Positions 1 to 6,766 of a DNA stretch of 16,981 nt are shown here, one piece after another. Position 1 is the first letter of the stretch. Every line of letters begins with the position of its first letter. The notes beneath the pieces were generated by a model. That model made no database searches. It saw nothing but the letters and a program-made list of their open reading frames with translations, and was not told the DNA's origin. The translations under genes were made by a program, and so were the position numbers. The stretch comes from an uncultured Taibaiella sp. (GTDB lineage Bacteria > Bacteroidota > Bacteroidia > Chitinophagales > Chitinophagaceae), in the NCBI GenBank assembly GCA_946886975.1, contig CAMPJV010000017.1:1-16981 (forward strand), written 5' to 3'.

Positions 1-2
1 GC

Positions 3-46
3 CTTATAGAGTCCTTATAGAGAGATTATAGAGACCTGTTAGAGAC
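3..46. repeat. 11-bp imperfect tandem repeat array (left)
   Basis: There are four consecutive 11-bp units: cttatagagtc, cttatagagag, attatagagac and ctgttagagac. It begins at or before the window edge and lies downstream of the cphA stop. A weaker 11-bp periodicity may run on to about position 101, but it is too degenerate to claim. The minus-strand core is CTCTAT, also present in the array at 8937-9035. Confidence 0.75.
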
Positions 47-118
47 GCAACTTCAGTGAAGCTCCGTAGATCAAGCGGTGTTGCGACCGTGGAACAAGTG
101 TCTCAAAAAAGGACAGCG

Positions 119-2746
119 TTAAGATTCGAGTTCTACACCGTCCTCTATATCCTTGTAATGCTTCACCTGGTCCAGTGCATCGGGCACTACATCGCTGATG
201 ATGACGATGAAGGAATCTTTTACCGCATGCTGCATGGCGTAATCTATAGCTTCACTTTCCTTGCGGAACACGGCTATCTTTTTGCCGGGGTCGATGTTGT
301 GGATGCCCGTGGTAATAAGCTCGATCATCTCCTCTTCCGTTCTGCCACGGAGGTTTTTATCCTGGCGAATGATTATCTCATCGAAGATCTTTGCTGATTC
401 TTCTCCGAGCGAGATAATGTCTTCGTCCCGGCGATCGCCTACACCGGCCACTATGCCTACCTTTACTGCTGCTTCGACGGAAGCTACGAACTTGCCGATG
501 GCCTGGATGCCATGGGTGTTGTGAGCATAGTCGAGCATGACAGTGAAGTGTTTGAAGTGGAACATATTCATCCTGCCGGGAGTCATGGCCGGTGATGGGA
601 TGAACGTTTGAAGCGCGTTTCTTATGTCTTCTGTTTTGAAGTCGCACACGTAGGTGGCTAGTGTAGCTGCAAGGACGTTCGCAATGTTGAATATTGCCTT
701 TCCCGAGAAGGTGAGGGGGATGTCTGTTACTTTCTCTATCCGGATCTTCCAGTTGCCCTTGAGGACTGTGACATAGCCGTGCTCGTAGACGGCGCCAAGC
801 CCACCTTTGCCACAATGCTCCTTAATTCTGGGATTCGCTTCGTCTAGTGAGAACAAGGCGATTTTACAATCGAGCCCTTCGCGCATGGCGTAGACAAGGT
901 CATCATCTGCATTGAGTATGGCATAACCTTCAGGCAAGACAGTTTGGGCGGCCACCGCTTTTACCCGCGCGAGTTTCTCGATAGTGTCTATAGCCTGCAG
1001 GCCCAGATGGTCTTCGGCCACGTTGGTCACCACAGCTACGTCGCAATTGTGAAAGCCAAGACCAGCACGAAGGATGCCTCCACGAGCACATTCCAGAACG
1101 GCGAAATCAACTGTGGGATCGCGCAGGACGAACTCAGAGGAAACCGGACCCGTGCAGTCTCCGCGCATCATCATCTGGTTCTGGATGTAAACGCCATCGG
1201 TTGTTGTATAGCCTACTTTATGCCCCATCTGCTTAACGATATGGGCAATGAGTCGGGTAGTAGTGGTTTTACCATTGGTGCCTGACACGGCTATGATGGG
1301 AATCCGAGCTGAAGTGCCGGGCGGATAGAGCATGTCAATAACAGGTTCCGCCACATTCCTTGGCAAGCCTTCCGTAGGATCAAGATGCATACGGAACCCA
1401 GGGGCGGCGTTTACCTCGAGGACGGCACCGCCACTCTCGGAGAGGGGAGTAGAAAGATCGGGAGCCATGATGTCGATTCCGCAAATGTTGAGACCTATGA
1501 TACGAGCTATGCGCTCGCACATCATCACATTATTGGGATGTACATAATCAGTGACATCTGTAGCAGTGCCGCCCGTGCTCAGGTTGGCTGTGGGTTTGAG
1601 CCACAGTTCTTCTCCTTTCGGAACAACGGCTTCAAGAGTGTAGCCTTTCTTGTCGAGCATATCCAAGGTGAAGGCGTCAACCTTTATGGACGTTAAAACC
1701 TTTTCGTGGCCATAGCCTCGGCGAGGGTCGAGGTTTACTTTGTCGATGAGTTCTTGTACTGTGTGCGTGCCATCACCAATAACTGCTGCAGGTGTGCGCA
1801 GGGCGGCAGCTACAAATTTGTAATCGATCACCAGCGCACGAAAATCGAGACCTGTAATGAACTTCTCGCAGATTACCGCCCTTCCGTATTTTTTTGCTGC
1901 TTCTAATCCTGTGAGTGCGTCCTCCCAGGTAAGGATATTGGTAGTGGCTCCTTTACCATGATTACCGTTGACAGGCTTGGTGACTACGGGATAGCCGATC
2001 TTGTCAATTGCCGCTTTCAACTCTTCCTCGTCATAGACGATACGTCCCCTGGGAACAAGTATCTCGGAAGCCTCGAGCAGGTTTTTAGTCTCTTCTTTAT
2101 CGCAGGCAAGCTCTACGGCAATGCTGCTGGTGGTACTAGCAATGGTGGCCTGTATCCTCTTCTGGTTTACACCATAACCAAGCTGGACGAGTGAGTGGCG
2201 GTTGAGCCTTATATATGGAATCTTCCTTCGGATGGCTTCCTCCACGATAGATCCGGTGCTTGGTCCGAGCCGCTCATCTTCGCGGATTTCACGAAGGGTC
2301 TGGATGTCACTTGCGAGATCACAGAGATCACCATTTATGAGCGCCTCAGCTATTTTGACTGCTGCCTTTGCTGTATACACGCCAGCCTTTGCCTCCTGAT
2401 AGGAAAAGACCACATGGTATACTCCCGGCCTGTCTGCTTCGCGCGTCCTTCCGAAGCCCGTATCCATACCCGCCAGAGTTTGCAGCTCTAAGGCAATATG
2501 TTCAATGACGTGACCCATCCAGGTGCCTTCCGAAACCCTGTGGAAGAACCCGCCGGGCACCCCTTCAGAACACCTATGTTCATACATTGAAGGCATAAGT
2601 TCTTTAAGTCTTTCGAGAAAGCCCGGAATGGTGTTAGTTGGCCTTTCTTCCAGCTCTTCAAGGTCAAGAAGCATAACGATGAGCTTGTGCCTTCTTGCGG
2701 ACCAGTAGTTTGGTCCGTTCATGACCTTTATATCAAGTATTTTCAT
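119..2746 (-). CDS. cphA: Cyanophycin synthetase (CphA1 type)
   Basis: It polymerises cyanophycin in the cytoplasm, adding Asp to the backbone and then Arg to each Asp side chain, with two ATP per dipeptide unit. The 875 residues match the usual CphA1 length and three-part layout. The N domain (about 1-160) carries an HxxEH motif at H79/E82/H83. The ATP-grasp (G) domain (about 215-480) has the glycine-rich K257-PVNGNHGKG loop and the E444-V-N metal-binding strand. The Mur-ligase-like (M) domain has the P-loop SGTNGKTTTT at 488-497, AEDHLG at 577-582 and DYAHNTHG at 739-746. The chosen ATG gives the conserved MKILDIKVMNGPNYWS opening. It is divergent from cyanophycinase across about 100 bp. 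On its own strand a weak candidate promoter (TTTG, about 21 nt, TAACTTGA) lies in that gap. No hairpin terminator follows the stop; an 11-bp repeat array does. Identity is very secure; whether it needs a primer cannot be read from sequence. Confidence 0.96.
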   Translation of the reverse strand: MKILDIKVMNGPNYWSARRHKLIVMLLDLEELEERPTNTIPGFLERLKELMPSMYEHRCSEGVPGGFFHRVSEGTWMGHVIEHIALELQTLAGMDTGFGRTREADRPGVYHVVFSYQEAKAGVYTAKAAVKIAEALINGDLCDLASDIQTLREIREDERLGPSTGSIVEEAIRRKIPYIRLNRHSLVQLGYGVNQKRIQATIASTTSSIAVELACDKEETKNLLEASEILVPRGRIVYDEEELKAAIDKIGYPVVTKPVNGNHGKGATTNILTWEDALTGLEAAKKYGRAVICEKFITGLDFRALVIDYKFVAAALRTPAAVIGDGTHTVQELIDKVNLDPRRGYGHEKVLTSIKVDAFTLDMLDKKGYTLEAVVPKGEELWLKPTANLSTGGTATDVTDYVHPNNVMMCERIARIIGLNICGIDIMAPDLSTPLSESGGAVLEVNAAPGFRMHLDPTEGLPRNVAEPVIDMLYPPGTSARIPIIAVSGTNGKTTTTRLIAHIVKQMGHKVGYTTTDGVYIQNQMMMRGDCTGPVSSEFVLRDPTVDFAVLECARGGILRAGLGFHNCDVAVVTNVAEDHLGLQAIDTIEKLARVKAVAAQTVLPEGYAILNADDDLVYAMREGLDCKIALFSLDEANPRIKEHCGKGGLGAVYEHGYVTVLKGNWKIRIEKVTDIPLTFSGKAIFNIANVLAATLATYVCDFKTEDIRNALQTFIPSPAMTPGRMNMFHFKHFTVMLDYAHNTHGIQAIGKFVASVEAAVKVGIVAGVGDRRDEDIISLGEESAKIFDEIIIRQDKNLRGRTEEEMIELITTGIHNIDPGKKIAVFRKESEAIDYAMQHAVKDSFIVIISDVVPDALDQVKHYKDIEDGVELES

Positions 2747-2800
2747 TCATTCCGGATTTGGGTCAATCAAGTTAAGAAATATTAATTCATAAAGGCAAAG

Positions 2801-2813
2801 ATTGAAAATCAAT
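2801..2813. promoter_or_regulatory. Inverted repeat abutting the cphB promoter
   Basis: ATTGA-AAA-TCAAT forms a perfect 5-bp inverted repeat whose last base is the first base of the cphB -7 box, in the gap shared with divergent cphA. A regulator bound here could block cphB. The arms are short and A/T rich, so chance is possible. Confidence 0.25.
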
Positions 2814-2820
2814 ACCTTTG
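2813..2820 (+). promoter_or_regulatory. Promoter -7 box of cphB (TACCTTTG)
   Basis: It is an exact match to the Bacteroidota -7 consensus TAnnTTTG. Transcription should start near 2825-2828, giving a leader of about 20 nt to the GTG. No good -33 TTTG is seen at the usual spacing. Confidence 0.65.
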
Positions 2821-2846
2821 GAGCATCCCATCTTTTTAAATAGATA

Positions 2847-3734
2847 GTGAATCAACATTTGAGACCAAAGGGTTTCCTTGTATCAGTAGGAGGAGCAGAA
2901 GACAAAGGAACTGACCTGGAGAAAGGCATCATAGAAAGAAACAGGCTGAGCTTTTTTGAGATAGGCATTCTAAAGAACATCATCAGCCTGATAAAGCCGG
3001 GGGACGAGCCAAAGGTGGAAGTAATCACAACAGCTTCATCCATTCCGGACGAAGTGTCCGCCAACTACACAGAGGCTTTCAGCAAGCTTGGCTGTACGGA
3101 TATAGGTCACCTACGAATCAGGAACAGGGAGGATGCAGCAAGCCCGGATTATTTGCAACGACTAAAGGCATGCAACTGCGTAATGCTGTCCGGTGGGAAC
3201 CAACTTCGGCTGTCTTCTATATTGGGTGGAACTGAATTCCTGGACATCCTGAAAGAGCGATACATGACCGAACACTTCGTGATAGCGGGGACAAGCGCCG
3301 GGGCGATGGCTATGAGCAACACCATGATCTATGAAGGCAACGCGGCGAGTGCTCACCTGAAGGGAGAAGTAAAGATAACTACAGGCCTGGGACTGATGCA
3401 AAACGTGATCATCGATTCTCACTTCGATAAGAGAGGAAGGTTTAACAGGCTAGCGCAGGCTGTAGCTGCTTACCCCGGCGCGATAGGCATAGGCCTGGGA
3501 GAGGACACAGGTATAGTAGTCACAGAAGGGGTTCATCTGAAGGCGATCGGGTCGGGCAGTGTAGTCATCATCGACGGGAAGAACATAGAATATAACAACA
3601 TCGCTGATATAGATTTCGGTAAGCCCATTTCTGTGGAGAACATAATAGTTCATATCATGTCTAAAGGCGACATTTACAACGTGCAGACAAGAAACTTCGA
3701 GGGAAGTGAGATCGTCATAAGGCAGGAGGACTAG
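2847..3734 (+). CDS. cphB: Cyanophycinase, intracellular
   Basis: It is a serine exopeptidase of the peptidase S51 family that cuts cyanophycin into beta-Asp-Arg dipeptides. The 295 residues include the nucleophile elbow GTSAGA (S150), the substrate loop SGGNQLRL (115-122), DSHFDKRGRFNRL with H192, and GLGEDT with E219. The spacings S-42-H-27-E equal those of the Synechocystis catalytic triad (S132/H174/E201), so the enzyme should be active. There is no signal peptide, so it acts in the cytoplasm where the polymer is made, unlike the secreted cyanophycinases used to scavenge external polymer. The start is GTG at 2847; an in-frame TTG at 2859 is the only nearby alternative, and no ATG fits. 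A perfect TAnnTTTG box at 2813-2820 predicts a leader of about 20 nt. Its stop overlaps that of the convergent iaaA gene. Confidence 0.94.
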   Translation: MNQHLRPKGFLVSVGGAEDKGTDLEKGIIERNRLSFFEIGILKNIISLIKPGDEPKVEVITTASSIPDEVSANYTEAFSKLGCTDIGHLRIRNREDAASPDYLQRLKACNCVMLSGGNQLRLSSILGGTEFLDILKERYMTEHFVIAGTSAGAMAMSNTMIYEGNAASAHLKGEVKITTGLGLMQNVIIDSHFDKRGRFNRLAQAVAAYPGAIGIGLGEDTGIVVTEGVHLKAIGSGSVVIIDGKNIEYNNIADIDFGKPISVENIIVHIMSKGDIYNVQTRNFEGSEIVIRQED

Positions 3735-4657
3735 TCTTTATAGATCTTCACTGCTGCTGTGCCGTCGCTGTGCCTGAAAGCGCGATACATTCCTTCGCTA
3801 TTGAAGGGCATTTCAATATTGCCATATGCATCAATTGCGACGAGTCCGCCTTCGCCTTTTATATCTACCAGCTTATTGTGTACGACCTCATTGCACGCTT
3901 CCCTAAGTGAGAGGCCTTTGTATTCCATTAAACACGAAATATCGTGAGCAACGACTGCGCGGATGAAAAGCTCTCCGTGACCGGTGCATGAGATAGCACA
4001 GGTGTTGTTGTTGGCGTATGTGCCAGCTCCTATGATAGGACTATCGCCTACCCGCCCGAACTTTTTATTAGTCATCCCTCCTGTGCTCGTGCCTGCTGAG
4101 AGGTTGCCGGCCATATCAAGTGCAACGGCCCCGACAGTGCCAAACTTTCTATCAGAATGATCTAACTGCACCCGATCTTCCTGCAAGGCTTGCTGCCATT
4201 GCTGGAAACGAGATTCCTCATAGAAGTATTCCTCAGGGGCAAGTACCAGATCGTTCTTGCTCGCAAACTCCTCGGCTCCTTTGCCAAAGAGCATGACATG
4301 CTCACTGTGAAGCATGATCAGCTTCGCCAGTTTAATAGGGTTCCTAATGCCGGAAACGCCACCCGCTGCTCCTGCCTCAAGGGTTTTGCCATACATTATG
4401 GATGCGTCCATCTCATGCTTGCCATTATGGTTAAAGACCGAGCCCTTTCCTGCGTTGAATAAAGGGAAGTCTTCCAGAACGGCCACAGCTGCCTCTACGG
4501 CATCAAGACTGCTTCCGCCGGCTTCGAGAATCCCATATCCCGAATCAATGGCCTCCTGAAGAGCGTCTTCATAACGTTTCTGCAATTCAGGATTCATTGA
4601 ACTTCTGTGAATTGTGCCCGCCCCACCGTGTATCGCTATGCCAAAAGGTTGATCCAT
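3731..4657 (-). CDS. iaaA: Isoaspartyl peptidase / L-asparaginase (Ntn hydrolase)
   Basis: It is a plant-type asparaginase that hydrolyses isoaspartyl (beta-aspartyl) dipeptides and, in many relatives, L-asparagine. Here it is the expected last step of cyanophycin breakdown, splitting beta-Asp-Arg into Asp and Arg. The 308 residues begin with the conserved IHGGAGT strand, carry the autoprocessing site G173/T174 in GTVGAVAL, and keep STGG (191-194), GRVGDSP (201-207) and the TGHGE (225-229) substrate motif. Thr174 should become the N-terminal nucleophile after self-cleavage. No signal peptide is present, so it is cytoplasmic like its neighbour cyanophycinase. The ATG chosen lies ten residues before the conserved core and only 4 nt downstream of a perfect TACCTTTG box, so its mRNA may be leaderless. 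The family call is very secure; the cyanophycin role is inferred from context. Confidence 0.94.
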   Translation of the reverse strand: MDQPFGIAIHGGAGTIHRSSMNPELQKRYEDALQEAIDSGYGILEAGGSSLDAVEAAVAVLEDFPLFNAGKGSVFNHNGKHEMDASIMYGKTLEAGAAGGVSGIRNPIKLAKLIMLHSEHVMLFGKGAEEFASKNDLVLAPEEYFYEESRFQQWQQALQEDRVQLDHSDRKFGTVGAVALDMAGNLSAGTSTGGMTNKKFGRVGDSPIIGAGTYANNNTCAISCTGHGELFIRAVVAHDISCLMEYKGLSLREACNEVVHNKLVDIKGEGGLVAIDAYGNIEMPFNSEGMYRAFRHSDGTAAVKIYKD

Positions 4658-4661
4658 AAAC

Positions 4662-4669
4662 CAAAGGTA
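4662..4669 (-). promoter_or_regulatory. Promoter -7 box of iaaA (TACCTTTG)
   Basis: It is an exact TAnnTTTG match on the minus strand, identical to the cphB box and also followed by G. Only 4 nt separate it from the ATG, so transcription should begin at or within a few bases of the start codon. Confidence 0.55.
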
Positions 4670-4769
4670 GCTAAATGTAACAGGGTCTTTTTTTATAGGT
4701 ATCCCAACCCTTTTAGCTTATCTTAGGTCTTAAGTAGTACGTTTTTAACCTACGCCGGAATAATTGCCC

Positions 4770-6674
4770 ATGAGGTATCTGTACCTTAGCATAGTCCTTT
4801 TTTGCTGTTGCTCGCCAGGAGTTGCTACCGGGCAGGGTATTGTGGGTAATGAAAGCTTTGAGGCCCATACAAATTGCCCAGGCTATCTGTCTTCTATAGA
4901 GTACACTTCAGACTATTCTAGCTTTCCGAACGTGTACCTCTGGACAAACCCGTGTAAGGAAACCACTCCAGACTATTTTAATGCGTGTGCAGCTTCTAAT
5001 ACTCAGGTACAAGTTCCGGTACCGACGTTTGGCTATCAGCAGCCAAAGACAGGCGATGCGTATGCTGGTATCATAGCTTTTCAGGGGCAGTATCTAGGAG
5101 GTAATCTGGTACATGACTACCGGGAGTACCTGCAGACGAAGCTGCTCCAGCCCCTGCAGGCAGGTAAAAGCTACTGCGTCAGCTTTTATGTAAGCCCCAC
5201 CACCAGCAATACGTTCAATTTTAATATAGCAATCGACGAGGTAGGCATAGCCTTTTCCGTAGACCGGGATACTGAAACAGTAGCCAACACAATGTCACTT
5301 ACTTATGATGTGAAGAGTACCCCCGGGGTCTATTTTACGGATACTTCTAAGTGGTACAAAGTCAGCGGCACATATGTGGCAGCCGGCGGAGAACAATGGC
5401 TGACACTTGGGACGTTCAAAAGCAACACCACGGGGCCGTCATTCGTGAGCCTACTGCCAACGCCGCCAAGCCCCGCAAAGGTGTGGAGCTATCTGTATAT
5501 AGACGATGTAATTGTGAAGGAGATATCGGGACCTGACACCTTAACAAAGAAGCATGACACATTAGTTTGCAAACCCACCGGACTAAATATCCCACTCGTG
5601 GCAGAATATGGTGCCACATCCTATAGCTGGAACAATGGGTCGACTGGTCAACAAATCATCGCGGCAGACACGGGAGTATATTGGTGCCAGTCTGCGATAG
5701 ACTGCGGCCTCACTATTGACACCTTTTTCGTGAAATACCAACCATACAATCCCCTGAACATTGGGAAGGACACGACCAATTGCACCGGGCAGCCTGTAGT
5801 GATCGAGGCAAATAGTAATTATTCAAGCTATCTCTGGAACACTGGGAGCACAGGGAAGACGCTCACTGCCAGCCAGTCCGGAACCTACATTCTGACTGTA
5901 ACAGATACCTGCGGAGTGCAGAGAGATACCATACAGGTGTCACTTCGACAGCCAACAGTTCCTCCGCTTGTGAGCGATACGATTATTTGTCAAGGTGCAA
6001 TGGCCCCACAGCTGAAAGTACAAGGCACCAATCTGAAATGGTACCCGGGCAATGGCCCCGTTGGTGTGAGCCAGCAACCATTTGTGAGCACGAGTGACCT
6101 GGGTGTACAGACGCTATACGTCAGCCAGACAGTAGGGAATTGCGAAAGTGAAAGAGTGCCGGTTGCTGTAAGAGTACGATACAAGCCAAAGGCTGAGCTG
6201 GGAGATTTTATGACCATATGCAAAGGTTCGGACACCCTGATCGGCAAACAGTACCCTGAAGTGACCTATTTGTGGAATACTAATGAAATGGTGTGCTGTA
6301 TTCAGCCGAGGCAATCCGGTCTTTACGAACTCACCATAATGAATAGTTGCGGCAAGTCTACAGACTCCATTTCTGTTGAGGTCTCACCATGTGATGAATG
6401 TATGTTCCTGCCCACGGCCTTTACACCCAATGGCGATGGCAGGAACGACGACTACAGGCCTATAGTTAAATGCCCGATAAGCGACTATAAGCTGGAAATA
6501 TATAACCGCTGGGGGGAACTAGTCTTTCGAACCAAAGATCCAAATGTTGGTTGGGATGGTAAATACAAGGGCGACATTTGCGATGCCGGGGTTAACATTT
6601 ACCTCATGGAGTACCGGTCAGCTATAACAAACTCAACGAAATCGCTAAAGGGTAATATAACCCTGATACGCTGA
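4770..6674 (+). CDS. Large secreted T9SS protein with type B (CHU_C) C-terminal domain
   Basis: It is a predicted extracellular or surface-attached protein of 634 residues with no recognised enzyme core. A signal peptide (about 1-20, with a hydrophobic LYLSIVLFCCC core) is followed by a beta-rich N-terminal module (about 22-250) of the kind found in Bacteroidota adhesin-like proteins. Ig-like repeats follow, each with a Y-x-W-N-x-G-S-T-G or related strand (near residues 284, 353 and 499) and a paired DTGVYWC / SGTYILTV / SGLYELTI strand. The last 91 residues (544-634) are a gliding-motility-associated type B sorting domain: FTPNGDGRNDDYRP, LEIYNRWGELVF, GWDGKYKGD, and a terminal beta strand ending in NITLIR. 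The ATG at 4770 is preferred over an in-frame TTG six bases upstream because it gives a clean signal peptide. Cargo function is unknown; adhesion or carbohydrate binding is only a guess. Confidence 0.86.
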   Translation: MRYLYLSIVLFCCCSPGVATGQGIVGNESFEAHTNCPGYLSSIEYTSDYSSFPNVYLWTNPCKETTPDYFNACAASNTQVQVPVPTFGYQQPKTGDAYAGIIAFQGQYLGGNLVHDYREYLQTKLLQPLQAGKSYCVSFYVSPTTSNTFNFNIAIDEVGIAFSVDRDTETVANTMSLTYDVKSTPGVYFTDTSKWYKVSGTYVAAGGEQWLTLGTFKSNTTGPSFVSLLPTPPSPAKVWSYLYIDDVIVKEISGPDTLTKKHDTLVCKPTGLNIPLVAEYGATSYSWNNGSTGQQIIAADTGVYWCQSAIDCGLTIDTFFVKYQPYNPLNIGKDTTNCTGQPVVIEANSNYSSYLWNTGSTGKTLTASQSGTYILTVTDTCGVQRDTIQVSLRQPTVPPLVSDTIICQGAMAPQLKVQGTNLKWYPGNGPVGVSQQPFVSTSDLGVQTLYVSQTVGNCESERVPVAVRVRYKPKAELGDFMTICKGSDTLIGKQYPEVTYLWNTNEMVCCIQPRQSGLYELTIMNSCGKSTDSISVEVSPCDECMFLPTAFTPNGDGRNDDYRPIVKCPISDYKLEIYNRWGELVFRTKDPNVGWDGKYKGDICDAGVNIYLMEYRSAITNSTKSLKGNITLIR

Positions 6675-6691
6675 TAATCATTTACATAATC
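6673..6691 (+). promoter_or_regulatory. Possible Fur box upstream of feoB
   Basis: GATAATCATTTACATAATC matches the classical 19-bp Fur consensus at 14 of 19 positions by hand count. It overlaps the stop codon of the preceding gene and lies about 55 bases upstream of the feoB -7 box, which is farther than usual for repression. FeoB genes are commonly iron-regulated. A/T-rich background makes a chance match possible. Confidence 0.25.
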
Positions 6692-6745
6692 AGGAAAATT
6701 ATAGGCATATAGCTGAAGGTTTAGAATAGAGGGCTATCTATTTGG

Positions 6746-6753
6746 TAATTTTG
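6746..6753 (+). promoter_or_regulatory. Promoter -7 box of feoB (TAATTTTG)
   Basis: It is an exact TAnnTTTG match ending 13 nt before the ATG, followed by CGCT just as at the korA promoter. The leader is predicted to be only about 7 nt. Confidence 0.65.
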
Positions 6754-6766
6754 CGCTCTCCGTCTG

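Noticed and set aside
56..397. Plus-strand open frame of 113 codons over the 3' end of cphA.
   Set aside because: It is antisense to the well-conserved M domain of cphA, which accounts for the open reading; no protein family is recognisable.
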